The notes under the pieces were generated by a model. That model was not told the origin of the DNA and did no database searches. It saw only the letters and a program-made list of their open reading frames with translations. 64,000 bases of DNA from J038 sp036734085 (GTDB lineage: Bacteria > Chloroflexota > Anaerolineae > Aggregatilineales > Phototrophicaceae): the NCBI GenBank assembly GCA_036734085.1, contig DAIMZF010000002.1:38510-102509 (forward strand). Reading direction: 5' to 3'. How positions within the stretch are numbered: the first letter of the stretch is position 1; the number at the start of each line of letters is the position of its first letter. Positions 17,701 to 25,441 of the stretch are shown here, one piece after another. Position numbers and translations under genes: made by a program.

Positions 17701-19457
17701 TGAACACGGTTACTGTACCAATAACGCTCTTCCTCCCATAGTTGCCGCATAATTGTATTCGGCAACACCGGGATTTGATATCGCCCGGAAAGTGTGTCGT
17801 CCACACCATAGAACGGTAATTGGCAGACGAGGCGCTCGTTGGCTTCGTCATAGAGCAAAATTCCGGCGATTTCAATATTCATTAAGTTGGCGATACGCTC
17901 GGTGATGTCGCCGTAGAATTCCGCTTCGTGGCTTAATGAGCCGATGGCGTTGGTGATTTCCTGCAAGCCGATGAGTTCAGCATCCATCTGTTGCTCACGC
18001 TCGAACAAGCGCAGGTTTTCAATCACGACGGCGACCTGCACCGCGAGGATGGTTAAATTCTGGATGTCGGAGTTATTAAAGCCGCCTTCAGCGCGTTTAT
18101 TGCTGACGGCAATGACACCGATGCGCGACCCGCCAAGCGTTAGCGGCATCCATACCGTGTTGATGATACCCGATAGGCTGACGATGGGAGCCAAGCCTAA
18201 AGACTCGACTAACGGCTCGTCCTGCACATCATTGGAAATCCAGTATTGTTGATTATTCCAGATGCCCGCTTGGGGTGTGCCTTTGGTAAGCGGAATGAAA
18301 ATATTGCGGACGAGGGCTTCCGGCAAGCCCTGTACAGGGGATTGCATGACCAGCCCGTTACGCTCACTGTCATACAGCAGGATGCCGCACATATCTGCAT
18401 CCAGCAGATGCGCGATGCGCTCGTTGAGTGTGGCATAGACGTTTTCTATGCCTTCGTTTTGCGTGTTAGCGGCTTCCATAGATTGCTGGAACATCGCAAT
18501 ATCGCTAATGCGCCGCGTCTGTTGGGAATAAACATCTGTGTTATAGATGGTCACGGCGGCGGGTTTGGAGATAGCTTGTAATAGCGCCATATCGCCGGGC
18601 GTAAAGGCTCCCGGCAGGCGGCTGGCAAGCTCCATTGTGCCGATGAGCTTATCGCCTAAAACAATGGGTGTAGCGACGAAGCTCTGATATTCTGTAGGGA
18701 GTTTGGTCTGGATGGCGGCGGTGGCCTGTGTCTCGATGAGAACAGGCTGGCGGTTTTCCGCAATCCACCCCGTGATGCCTTCGCCCATCTGGTAAAAACC
18801 GCCAGCTTCCGCCAGTGCTAACAGGTAGGTGGTATCCCCCGCCCATCCGCGCTGGTTGAGCACTTGTTCATTTTCATCCCATAGGCTGATTTCCGCCGCA
18901 TCAAAGCGGATATATTTGCCTATGATGGTCAAAATGGCTTGCAGGGCTGGTTCCAGGCTGAGTGTGACGTTTACCGTATCGCCTATCTCGTTGATAATCG
19001 CCATCGCCCGCCCCATGTCAAGTACATCGGGGTTGCTGGTATTGCTGGCAAGCTCCCGCAGGACGACAACTGTCCGCATCTCCGTACCTGCCGGGATGCG
19101 GTGCGACGAACCTTCCACCCAACGTTGCTCTAGCTGGAAGGACGCCTGTCCTTCCCCCGCGAACAACCCTAGAAAAGTATTTGTCGGCTCTGCCATGCGT
19201 GCCAATTGCTCCAGGTGCGGTTGTCCACCGTTGAGCTTGAGCATCCGCCGGGCAGGGGCGTTCAGATAGATAAGTTTGCCGTGTTCATGGGCGACAATCA
19301 CCGCGTCCCCGTGTCCTACCGTAGGCACGGTGTGTGGGGCAATCATGTCGTCAAGGTCAAAGTCCGCGTCGGCCTGTACCTCCCGCGAACGTGCCCAAAA
19401 GTAAATCCATGCGATGGTAACCAGACCACCCAAAAATAACACAAGCGCCAAATTCAT
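11757..19457 (-). CDS. Giant multi-GAF/PAS sensor histidine kinase, 2566 residues
   Basis: An N-terminal membrane helix (3-22) is followed by a PAS-like segment (45-140). Then come about eleven GAF domains (near 165-310, 330-485, 505-660, 685-830, 855-990, 1020-1190, 1210-1360, 1505-1645, 1665-1820, 1840-1990, 2030-2180). PAS domains lie at about 1370-1480 and 2200-2315. Each GAF ends in a helix of the type IENARLF that leads into a coiled linker. The kinase core has His2331 (NVSHEFRTPL), an N box (NLVDNAFNY, about 2448) and glycine boxes DTGVG (2482) and GTGLGL (2513). It is predicted to autophosphorylate and signal to the adjacent receivers. Ligands are unknown. GAGG lies 8 bases before the ATG. 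Confidence 0.95.
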   Translation of the reverse strand: MNLALVLFLGGLVTIAWIYFWARSREVQADADFDLDDMIAPHTVPTVGHGDAVIVAHEHGKLIYLNAPARRMLKLNGGQPHLEQLARMAEPTNTFLGLFAGEGQASFQLEQRWVEGSSHRIPAGTEMRTVVVLRELASNTSNPDVLDMGRAMAIINEIGDTVNVTLSLEPALQAILTIIGKYIRFDAAEISLWDENEQVLNQRGWAGDTTYLLALAEAGGFYQMGEGITGWIAENRQPVLIETQATAAIQTKLPTEYQSFVATPIVLGDKLIGTMELASRLPGAFTPGDMALLQAISKPAAVTIYNTDVYSQQTRRISDIAMFQQSMEAANTQNEGIENVYATLNERIAHLLDADMCGILLYDSERNGLVMQSPVQGLPEALVRNIFIPLTKGTPQAGIWNNQQYWISNDVQDEPLVESLGLAPIVSLSGIINTVWMPLTLGGSRIGVIAVSNKRAEGGFNNSDIQNLTILAVQVAVVIENLRLFEREQQMDAELIGLQEITNAIGSLSHEAEFYGDITERIANLMNIEIAGILLYDEANERLVCQLPFYGVDDTLSGRYQIPVLPNTIMRQLWEEERYWYSNRVQADTLFFAAKLDETMAQMGIQKTMFGVMQASGRRLGLVQAANKRNGEDFTNNDARLLLIFATQAAAIIENARLFREAQRRAEQAQNLRRVAELAGNVLTSQESFTPVLAEIALLNEVETVFVSVVDSGNLVTYPRWVYGAELSEPLYQDIYAAGFDKSVTSSQKPMILNEGEDGDTVNISYRQVAQRLNLHNGLIVPLVFGERQLGELGIGNRYTDTPFTREDLEVMQVVAAQIAAALDRLLLYEATGENLSRRIEELDAVSRVSNELTATLDLEPILKVIAEESIRATSATGCTIALIVPGEERVTQRIGLQKEIKGLTDAEREALHTNGSPVNVTDYDLSTMTPIPAEARSALVVPILHIEEIVGTIHLFHERANHFDDRASAFMMTMAVKASLGYGNAVRYQEQLDRSENLRRRVDQLNRIFELGHMVQSNADPASILEAIAYSVQQSVGFDAIVMLLMDADTNTLRRVAHAGLPLDTFNQSRHNTLPVEALENLFKPDFRISESYFFPVEQVKDWFVEGVQSLSAHFDGNRTLDMSDKESWHDGDLFVVRMTGPSGALIGLMCLDRPHTNMRPDRGTVEVLEIFANQAASTIENTRLYLSSLASAEQEAQLNDILEAVSSTLDIDGIVRAVARGIVQILPFARMTFVLRTPDDAFDFSHVISRSDGDFDVLHDLRQHLGDTAIHRTLTESRDYLYTADDVELEKYSDLREWHTNGDAATLILPLQTGGESLGVVHIGVTASHTAELREFRQLLRRMAQFVASSVQNARLFDQAVNLQILNESVVQSIQQGIMVLDNLGKLISVNGFLVERYQWGYTTSGQNLADYLPEVAAILAEKLTITLTQGTPESITNQAVNIASDEIVTTNFYIYPLRFGTTVRGAVVLVEDVTERSRLEQAMESRANQLAALTDVSTRITSSLEREEVVDLALEEMVWLIPHTSVSLWRRNGSYMVLERTTNHDTAPNIRFLFSDYEMIRQVVESQRVVVASGDVQLPDAVPHKDFKSWMSVPLVNQGHVVGLMMIVNDKPFTYDSRSDQNIAFAFASQVAIALANADLFEQTFDRTNELGTLLEAAQATSLTTDLASVFQTVVELMFSALEMDNCAIMIWDEVDNLLEVQLDMNREGDTSLMAPSGTHYDLSQYPARLRALKDREVVVIMREDENTPYPREVESIQQVGDAARMLVPLVVSETSRGLIVLGTKSGEAITQQKVRLARALGAQVAVAIENARLSAETTAHFEESLMINDLSRAISSTLDVEDMFEVVREQLPSVTGASELYLALYDSATESITFPLAVRYGETYGIPPRKLSNDEVSFIIKHRRPLNLGADYYSPDELRKSLGITNGEGEARSYLGVPLIAGDEVYGVLAVRDTKRTRAFTINEQRILTIVGSQLGAAIQNARLFRQVSSFADDMEREVAERTRELEEERDRIDKLYQITSELARTLDMDRLMPRALGMVAKAVGAQDGVIMQLDPITDQLYSRATMNPNSLYENPTGERPLHPAERIARWIIMEDEHVRLVNNLHTEEYWDLDMPGGKDWRSAIGVLLETNEELLGVMVLLSRDENAFHESHVRLMVAAANQVASSINNAELYKMIREQAERLGTLLRAEQEEADKNKAILEGIADGVVLADSEGRILLFNNAAERIFRMPRNEAIGQPLSQITGVYGATAASWAETLEEKLRNPDYMREEFLDERITLGNRTVSVHLSPVYTGEKFLGTVSVFRDVTREVLAEQSKAEFVANVSHEFRTPLTSIKGYNDLLLMGAFGEVGDQQKMMLTTIKDNITRLAALVEDVLNISKIDSGRERLSVQMVDMNTIVEQVLEHIQSRPQHQSKRLDVQFDPIGDLPLIQGDADKLTQVINNLVDNAFNYTPANGTISVELTPQDDRNRLLVSVADTGVGVPEGFRDSVWERFKRDDDTAVTLEVAGTGLGLSIVKELVEMHHGEVWFESETGVGTTFYVALPYYQPEYLYSSSPNSGNN

Positions 19458-19524
19458 AGCATAAACCTCACGTCACACACAAAATGCACCAAGCAACGGG
19501 ATACCGGCGCTATCGGCGCATTGA

Positions 19525-20460
19525 TTACCAGGAGGTCGGGATAGGGGTGCTGGCGTCACCGCTTTCGCTTTCGCCCCGCCGCCGGTTGTCGGCGGCTAGT
19601 TCGGTAATTTCGCGGATGTCGGAGAATTGATGGGTCTGGGTAGAAACAACACCGACAGCCAGCGACATAAGTTCTACCTGTTTTTCACTCGCCCCGTTGC
19701 CATCCGGCACAAGGATATAACCACGTTCACGGTCAATAAACGAATAATGCTGTTTAATGCCGTCGTCAAAGCGCTCACTCATGCGGGCTTGCACTTTTTT
19801 AGCATCTTCTACATGGGTGATGATGATAAAATTATCGCTACCCGGATGCCCGATGAAGTCGTCCGGCGTGCCGATGTCGTCCACCACTTCCCGTAAGACC
19901 ATCGCCATAAAACGGATGACCTCATCGCCCGCCACAAAGCCGTAAACTTCGCGGAATTGGTCAAATGTATTGATTTTGATGTCGAGGTATGTCCAGGTCT
20001 GGCCTTCACGCATCAAATTACGCAGATGGTCTTCGATGAGCGTGCCAGTCGGCAACTGTGATTTTGGGTCTAGGTTCACCTGCCGTTTGGCGGCGGTGAT
20101 GGCGTTTTGCACACGCAGTTTAAGCTCTTCAATGTCGAAGGGCTTGGTCACATAATCATCCGCGCCTAGTTCCAGCCCGATGATTTTGTCACTGCGTTCG
20201 TCACGTTGCGTCAGGAAGATAATCGGTACGTGCTTGGTGCGCGTCGTCGTGCGGAGTTCGCGGCACACGTCGTATCCGTTCATATCCGGTAGCATAATAT
20301 CCAGCATGATGAGGTCGGGCAATTGCTTGCGTGTCATGGAGAGCGCATCCCCGCCACGCGGCGCGACCTGCACTTCATAACCCTGCCCGCTAAAGTAAAT
20401 CCTCAGCATGTTTGAGATGTCGAAGTCGTCTTCAACGACCAGAATCCTGCCTTTACTCAT
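19525..20460 (-). CDS. Response regulator with degenerate GGDEF-like domain
   Basis: 311 residues from ATG 20460, chosen because the receiver begins at MSKGRILVVE and AAGAGGGG lies upstream; a longer frame to 20550 adds 30 unlike residues. Receiver 5-120 has Asp11-Asp12, phosphoacceptor Asp54, Thr84 and Lys106. Residues 135-285 fold like GGDEF, but the signature reads GSDNF (207-211) and no RxxD inhibitory site is evident. Diguanylate cyclase activity is therefore doubtful; it may bind nucleotide or partners. The C-terminus is a charged Arg/Ser/Asp tail. It is the first gene of the signalling block, 67 bases before the kinase gene. Confidence 0.85.
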   Translation of the reverse strand: MSKGRILVVEDDFDISNMLRIYFSGQGYEVQVAPRGGDALSMTRKQLPDLIMLDIMLPDMNGYDVCRELRTTTRTKHVPIIFLTQRDERSDKIIGLELGADDYVTKPFDIEELKLRVQNAITAAKRQVNLDPKSQLPTGTLIEDHLRNLMREGQTWTYLDIKINTFDQFREVYGFVAGDEVIRFMAMVLREVVDDIGTPDDFIGHPGSDNFIIITHVEDAKKVQARMSERFDDGIKQHYSFIDRERGYILVPDGNGASEKQVELMSLAVGVVSTQTHQFSDIREITELAADNRRRGESESGDASTPIPTSW

Positions 20461-20598
20461 GGTATGAGCCCCTCTTAGTTTTGGGATTAAGCTCAAAACG
20501 AAGAAATGATAACGTACATTAACTATACACGATATGCGCCGAACCTGCACAAAATTGGCAAGGCTTTGTTAGAGATTACTAACACAGCCTCTTATAGT

Positions 20599-21696
20599 TT
20601 ACAAACTCGGCGACCAAGCTCCGCGCTTCGTGTGGGCGCGTTCCCGGACTGCGTTGATATGCTCCACACTCACGGGCTTCTCGAAACTGCGGAAACCGGA
20701 TAGCCGGAAGCCGTGTCGATGCGCGATTTCGCCGATTTCCAACGCTTGTTCAATGCTGATTTCTTTACCCAGCGTGTAATCTTCGTAACGGCCTTCCAGC
20801 GCCAGCGCCATTGTCTCTGCCATGCACGCAAACGCTTTGGTCGGCGGAAAGCCAAAATCAAAATTAAAGTTTACCGCGCCGGGCACTTCCACCATGCCAC
20901 CTTCAATCACCAGCACATCGTCGCGTTGTTCCGCCACCAACCGGGAAACATCACGCGGGCGGGCGACATCGCACACCACCGCGCCGGGCTTCAGGTGTTG
21001 CGGATGAATAATTGTATCAATCGCACTCGTAACCGTCAGTACCAAATCTGCGGTATACATGGCGCTCATCTCCGTGCTGACTGTGAACTGGGCGACCTGG
21101 CCTTCGCATCGCTCGCGGACGGCGTGCAATGCCTCCGCTCGGCGTCCAATGAGCACCAATTCGCCCACTTGCCGGGCGAGTAACTCCGCACAGGTTTTGC
21201 CGATAGCCCCTGTCGCGCCGACGACGGCCACTGTCGCAGAAGCTAAATCAATGCCCATCTGCCGTGCCGCCTCCGCGATGGCGTCTACGGCGATAACGAC
21301 GGTGTAACTATCGCCCGTTGTCACCGGAATATCAAGGTGCTTGGCGATGGTGACGCCGGCATCACCAACGACTGCCGTAAACGCGCCGAGTCCTAAAATC
21401 TTTGCTCCCAGTTTTTCCGCCATGCGCCCGGTGGCAATAATCTTGTTATATACGACTTCCTCTGGCAGAGACAGCATCCGCTTGGGTGTGAGAGGGCAAG
21501 CCAACAGCCACCCCGTAAGGTCATTCCCTGTTGCCGTAGATTGTGCGCCTTCCACCTGAGATAAATACACCGGAGGGAAGAAGCGGGATAACCAGTTAAT
21601 CATGCCTTCGCTGGCATACTGAAAAATCGGATATTTCCGCGCCACATCGCGCTTGATGTCGATGGGGTGGATGATAAAAGCGAAAGAATTAGTCAT
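20599..21696 (-). CDS. Homologue of long-chain acyl-ACP reductase (AAR)
   Basis: 365 residues with the same order of motifs as cyanobacterial acyl-ACP reductase, which makes fatty aldehydes from acyl-ACP. These are LGLGAFTAVV (101-110), TTGDSYTVVIAVDAI (126-140), the NADPH-binding AVVGATGAIG (157-166), then FACMAETMALALEG (288-301) and IGEIAHRHGF near the end. Cys291 aligns with the cysteine that carries the acyl thioester in the cyanobacterial enzyme (cited from memory). Generic pipelines may call this a shikimate-dehydrogenase-like protein. No aldehyde-deformylating oxygenase gene is adjacent. Five bases separate it from the hexapeptide-repeat gene upstream, so they are co-translated. Homology is strong; the product is inferred. 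Confidence 0.8.
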   Translation of the reverse strand: MTNSFAFIIHPIDIKRDVARKYPIFQYASEGMINWLSRFFPPVYLSQVEGAQSTATGNDLTGWLLACPLTPKRMLSLPEEVVYNKIIATGRMAEKLGAKILGLGAFTAVVGDAGVTIAKHLDIPVTTGDSYTVVIAVDAIAEAARQMGIDLASATVAVVGATGAIGKTCAELLARQVGELVLIGRRAEALHAVRERCEGQVAQFTVSTEMSAMYTADLVLTVTSAIDTIIHPQHLKPGAVVCDVARPRDVSRLVAEQRDDVLVIEGGMVEVPGAVNFNFDFGFPPTKAFACMAETMALALEGRYEDYTLGKEISIEQALEIGEIAHRHGFRLSGFRSFEKPVSVEHINAVRERAHTKRGAWSPSL

Positions 21697-21701
21697 TATA
21701 T

Positions 21702-23024
21702 TTACCAGTTATCCCATGTGCTTTCTGGCTCGCGGACTTCATCATGACGCGGATAAAACCGTTTGTGTACGTCCCCATGCTGGATGAAGTGATGGTCGCT
21801 TTCTTCATAAGACACATTGCGCGAGATGACGCGGCGCTGTGGGGATGCCACCAGCACCACATCGGACTCAATCATGCGACCTGGAAAAACGACCATCCCG
21901 GAACCGATGCGGCAGTTGTGACCGATCGCACTGCCCAGCACAATCTGGCTGACCGTCTGAAGTTCGCCGTCAATGTTGGCGGCGCGGATGGGCTTCTGCG
22001 CGATGAGGTTAAAATCCGTAAAAGTACTGCCCGCGCCAACGAAGCTATTACGCCCGATGACGCACATCTGCAAGCAGGTATTCTGCGCGATAATCGTATT
22101 TTCCATAACGTGCGTCAGGTAAAGCGATGCACGGAAGGGCAAGAAGCAACTATCCGCGACAGTGCTCATCATCAGCACACATCCGGCGTCAATGGTTACA
22201 TTATTGCCGATGGTGCAGTTGTCAAGCACAACACCCGCCCCGATGTTGCAGTTATCGCCAATCACCGCCGGGCCGGTGATAATAGCAGAGGGGTCGATGG
22301 TGCAATTTTTGCCGATTTTGACCGCACCTGATGCGCTGAGTATCTGCTTTTGCTCCAGCACTGCCCGCCACAGGAGTTTTAATTGGGTGAATACACTGGT
22401 CTTGATGAGTGCATCCAGGCGGCCTGCCCGCGCAAAGTTGCCGAAGATAATCGACGCGAAGTAGACGTGTACCCAACTCTCGATGGAGATAATCGCCCGT
22501 TGCGGCGCATAGTGGGTCAGGTCGCCCTGTTGCATGGTCATAAAGTCCGGCACGGAGTAGAAGCCTATCTCGTGGCTGTCGCTGGGCACGACAACGGCCT
22601 GTATGTTGGCGTCGTAGCCATCCGGAAAGTACCATAAATCTGCCAGAAACAGAATTTTATTGTCACTTCCCAACGTAGCCTCAAAGCCTTTGGTCAGGGG
22701 GATAGTGTAAGTGTGGAAGGCTTTATCGCTGGCGGGGAAGGCCGCCCGACACGCTTTTCCCAGCTTGCGTGCGGCTTCGATAAAATATTCAAAAAATGGC
22801 TTATCAAACCACAGGCTATCGCGGTAAACAACCGCTTCGCCCTGCACTTTATGCAGTTCATCGCGGCTATGGAACACACCGTTCAGGTCGATATTTTCCT
22901 GCAAGACTTCAATAAATAAGTTCTCTTGATGAATTTTTAGTGGCTCTAAGCCGACTGTCAACAAGCTTGCCGGTTCGTTGAACGGCGGTACGTGTCGGGT
23001 GTCTTCGATAACATAGCGATACAT
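21702..23024 (-). CDS. Left-handed beta-helix (hexapeptide repeat) protein
   Basis: 440 residues. The C-terminal part (about 235-400) is a run of hexapeptide repeats (IGDNCNIGAGVVLDNCTIG and similar), interrupted by FLPFRASLYLTHVMENT and GAGSTFTDFNL. This is the fold of acyltransferases such as LpxA/DapH and of GlmU-type C-terminal domains. The N-terminal part (1-220) has VVYRDSLWFDKPFFEYF and ESWVHVYFASIIFGNF. It recalls sugar-nucleotide transferase accessory regions, but I see no nucleotidyltransferase signature. It likely transfers an acyl group or scaffolds. GGAG precedes the start and a TATAAT box (23070-23075) lies upstream, so it heads a two-gene operon with the acyl-ACP reductase homologue. 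Confidence 0.75.
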   Translation of the reverse strand: MYRYVIEDTRHVPPFNEPASLLTVGLEPLKIHQENLFIEVLQENIDLNGVFHSRDELHKVQGEAVVYRDSLWFDKPFFEYFIEAARKLGKACRAAFPASDKAFHTYTIPLTKGFEATLGSDNKILFLADLWYFPDGYDANIQAVVVPSDSHEIGFYSVPDFMTMQQGDLTHYAPQRAIISIESWVHVYFASIIFGNFARAGRLDALIKTSVFTQLKLLWRAVLEQKQILSASGAVKIGKNCTIDPSAIITGPAVIGDNCNIGAGVVLDNCTIGNNVTIDAGCVLMMSTVADSCFLPFRASLYLTHVMENTIIAQNTCLQMCVIGRNSFVGAGSTFTDFNLIAQKPIRAANIDGELQTVSQIVLGSAIGHNCRIGSGMVVFPGRMIESDVVLVASPQRRVISRNVSYEESDHHFIQHGDVHKRFYPRHDEVREPESTWDNW

Positions 23025-23069
23025 AATGCGCTCCGGTGATGGTTAGCCGTGCGTTTGAATAATACAGTC

Positions 23070-23075
23070 ATTATA
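23070..23075 (-). promoter_or_regulatory. -10 box for the LbH/acyl-ACP-reductase operon
   Basis: Minus-strand TATAAT, 45 bases upstream of the ATG at 23024. No convincing TTGACA-like -35 is found at 16-18 bases; this is a -10 match only. Confidence 0.4.
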
Positions 23076-23127
23076 TCCTAGAATGACGATGCAAAGCATG
23101 GGGTTTACCCACAGGCAAAACTTGCAT

Positions 23128-23916
23128 CTAACTATTATAGAGGAAGTCGCGGATTGTATCATGAAAACGCCCTGGCTCGTCCATCATCGGGAAGTGCCCC
23201 GACCCCTCGAACCATGCGATCTTGCTTTGGGGCGCGCTGTGCTGTAAGACCTTCCACTGGTTAGGGCTAACGATACGGTCATACTTGCCGTAGATGCCCA
23301 GCACAGGCATAGGTAACGCCGCCAGTTGGTTGCGTAAATCTGTCTGGCGTAGTGTGCCGATACTCTGGAAGAAAGATTCCGTTGAAATTTTGGACATATC
23401 TTCAACAATCATCTTACCTACACGTTTGCCGTCCTTGGCGATGAAGTGTGCATAACCCCGCATGAACAACTTGAGCAGGGTAGGCGTTGTCCAGATGATG
23501 CGGGCAATGCCCCGATATCCCGACAGTTTGAGCAGTAGATTTAGCGAACTGCCGACGATGGGCGAGCCGATGACGACAGTCTTGACGATTTTTTCCGGGA
23601 AGCGGACAGAAGCCGCCAGTGAAACCGTGCCGCCCATCGAATGCCCGATAAGCGGCGCTTTGGCGATGCCCAATCTATCCATAAATTGGTAGACAGAGGT
23701 CACATAATTATCAACGGAGAAGTTTGCTTGATGGTCTACGGATTCACCGAAGCCGAAGAAGTCCAGCGCATAAGTCTTAAACTCTTTGCCGAGTATTTCG
23801 ATTGTATCGCGCCATAGCGCCCACGATCCAAGCCACCCATGTAATAGCAGAACAGGGCGTCCTCTACCGTAGGTTTCGTAATGGACGATTCCCTGTTCGG
23901 TCACCAATGTGGGCAC
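23128..23916 (-). CDS. Alpha/beta hydrolase with intact triad
   Basis: 262 residues. HGWLGSW (26-32), nucleophile Ser93 in GHSMGG, Asp213 in GKYDRIV and His241 in GSGHFPM give a complete catalytic triad. A helical cap spans about 125-185. It is clearly related to the inactive-looking homologue at 10191-11342 (shared HYExxGRG, HGWxGSW and ALDxFGxG). Substrate is unknown; relatives include esterases, haloalkane dehalogenase-like and proline-iminopeptidase-like enzymes. The start is GTG with AAGG 10 bases upstream. It follows the Ras-like GTPase gene by 24 bases and is the last gene of the PATAN-GTPase operon. Confidence 0.87.
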   Translation of the reverse strand: MPTLVTEQGIVHYETYGRGRPVLLLHGWLGSWALWRDTIEILGKEFKTYALDFFGFGESVDHQANFSVDNYVTSVYQFMDRLGIAKAPLIGHSMGGTVSLAASVRFPEKIVKTVVIGSPIVGSSLNLLLKLSGYRGIARIIWTTPTLLKLFMRGYAHFIAKDGKRVGKMIVEDMSKISTESFFQSIGTLRQTDLRNQLAALPMPVLGIYGKYDRIVSPNQWKVLQHSAPQSKIAWFEGSGHFPMMDEPGRFHDTIRDFLYNS

Positions 23917-23940
23917 GGTGTTTTCGCCTTGACGTTTCCG

Positions 23941-24471
23941 CTAATCCATCTCTTCGAGAATGGTATACAGTAATTCCAGCAAAACATCGCGCACGCTATC
24001 ACGCTCCTTAGCCACACACGGCAATAGCTTCACTTCCGGCTCAATACGGAGCGCAATCCGCATATCATCGGGGTTCCATGCGTCCGGGTGGTCTTGCTTG
24101 TTGGCGGCCACAACATAGGGCGTGGGCGCATAAGCGCGGAAGGTTTCTAGGATGCTTTTGGCTTCGCGGAAGGTCTCTGGCTTGGCACTATCCACCATGA
24201 CGATGAACCCCAACATGCCTTCGGCCAGGATTTCCCACATGAAGTCAAAACGGCGTTGCCCGGGTGTACCGAACAGATACAGCACCAAGTCATCATCCAC
24301 CGTGATACGTCCGAAGTCCATCGCTACCGTTGTTTGTTCTTTCTCTTCGCGCTCTGCCGCGCTGGAGATTTCTCTATCGGTAGTTACCACGTCAATCTCA
24401 CTGATTGCCCGGATGAACTCCGTTTTACCGGAGCTAAACGGCCCGGTGATCACCATTTTCACAGTTTGCAT
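23941..24471 (-). CDS. Bacterial Ras-like small GTPase
   Basis: 176-residue small GTPase of the prokaryotic MglA/Rup-like superfamily. G1 is GPFSSGKT (10-17), the switch Thr lies near 48, G3 reads FGTPGQ (67-72) with the usual bacterial replacement of Asp-x-x-Gly, and G4 is NKQD (124-127). It is not the cell-polarity MglA itself, since no MglB/roadblock gene is adjacent. Its partner is probably the PATAN-domain protein encoded 41 bases upstream, a pairing repeatedly seen in bacteria with these GTPases. It probably acts as a cytoplasmic switch in a signalling or polarity pathway. Confidence 0.9.
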   Translation of the reverse strand: MQTVKMVITGPFSSGKTEFIRAISEIDVVTTDREISSAAEREEKEQTTVAMDFGRITVDDDLVLYLFGTPGQRRFDFMWEILAEGMLGFIVMVDSAKPETFREAKSILETFRAYAPTPYVVAANKQDHPDAWNPDDMRIALRIEPEVKLLPCVAKERDSVRDVLLELLYTILEEMD

Positions 24472-24512
24472 AATCTGTCCTGCTTCCCGTAATGATGTCG
24501 AATAAACGGAAC

Positions 24513-25400
24513 TTAAATCGACTTAATGCGGTCGATTAATCTTGTTACCACGTCTTTGGAAGGCCCCGGTTGCTGGCGGCTACGCCGCTTGCTGTTGAGC
24601 GTTCCAGTACGCGGTAGTTGAGCTTTTTCTTCGGTCAATGGCTTAACCACATCCACCAACCCGGCCTGCTGTAACCCATACACTACACGCCGAATTTCCA
24701 TGTCGGACATATTATTCGCCTTAGCAATCTGGCGAATAGTATTCTTCGGGTTGACATAAGATACCACGCGCCATGCTTCTACGCTAAGGTGAATCCCCTT
24801 AAACTTCTCTTTGGGATTTTCCGGGAACTGCAACGCCATATCCAGGTTAGGGATGCTGTCGCGCAACATCTCATCATCTTCGATGCGCCGTGCCCCTTCC
24901 AGGATGACATTTTCCAGGTCGATGGGTACTAAAATCCGATTGCTGTCCGGCATATTGGTTTCATCGAAGCGGAACGGCCCTTCGCGCCATGTCATCAGGT
25001 TATACACGGCATCGAGTGTATATTGTTGGATGCTAACGACAATATCTTTTTGGGAAACATAATTCGCCCCGATGAGCCGCATAGCCAGTGCTTTGTCGCT
25101 GGCCCCTTTTGCACGGTCACGGATGATATTTGCTTGTTGGTCGTTGAGCTTGCCGGCTTTGTTCAGCACGGCGATTAAATCACCCTTTTGACCTGCCATG
25201 ACTGCCTGTACAAGCTTTCCCTCTTTGAAGACCACGCGGGCACGTTCATCACCGGGCGCCATCTTCTCTTTGTCCATAGCATCTTTTTCGCCCGTCGGGA
25301 TGCCTTCGTGGATGAACAACGTCCCCGTACGGCGCGACAGGTTCATGAGGTTTAGTAGTTGTGTTGGTGTAAAATCTCTTAGATTACCTTGAAGTGGCAT
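24513..25400 (-). CDS. PATAN (DUF4388) domain protein
   Basis: 295 residues. The N-terminal 120 residues match the PATAN/DUF4388 domain (LQGNLRDFTPTQLLNLMNLS, then RTGTLFI and VVFKEGKLVQAV), known from PatA-like regulators. This version has a charged insertion (38-58) in the hairpin. The middle helical region carries RMIGANYVSQ-like and FRFDET motifs typical of the second part of the domain. Residues 210-255 resemble a winged helix (TIRQIAKANNMSDMEIRRVV), and the tail is basic. It likely mediates protein contacts controlling the adjacent GTPase. AGGGAG precedes the ATG and a near-consensus promoter lies upstream. Confidence 0.82.
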   Translation of the reverse strand: MPLQGNLRDFTPTQLLNLMNLSRRTGTLFIHEGIPTGEKDAMDKEKMAPGDERARVVFKEGKLVQAVMAGQKGDLIAVLNKAGKLNDQQANIIRDRAKGASDKALAMRLIGANYVSQKDIVVSIQQYTLDAVYNLMTWREGPFRFDETNMPDSNRILVPIDLENVILEGARRIEDDEMLRDSIPNLDMALQFPENPKEKFKGIHLSVEAWRVVSYVNPKNTIRQIAKANNMSDMEIRRVVYGLQQAGLVDVVKPLTEEKAQLPRTGTLNSKRRSRQQPGPSKDVVTRLIDRIKSI

Positions 25401-25441
25401 CGAAACTCCCTACATCCCATCCACGCTATGAATCTGACATG

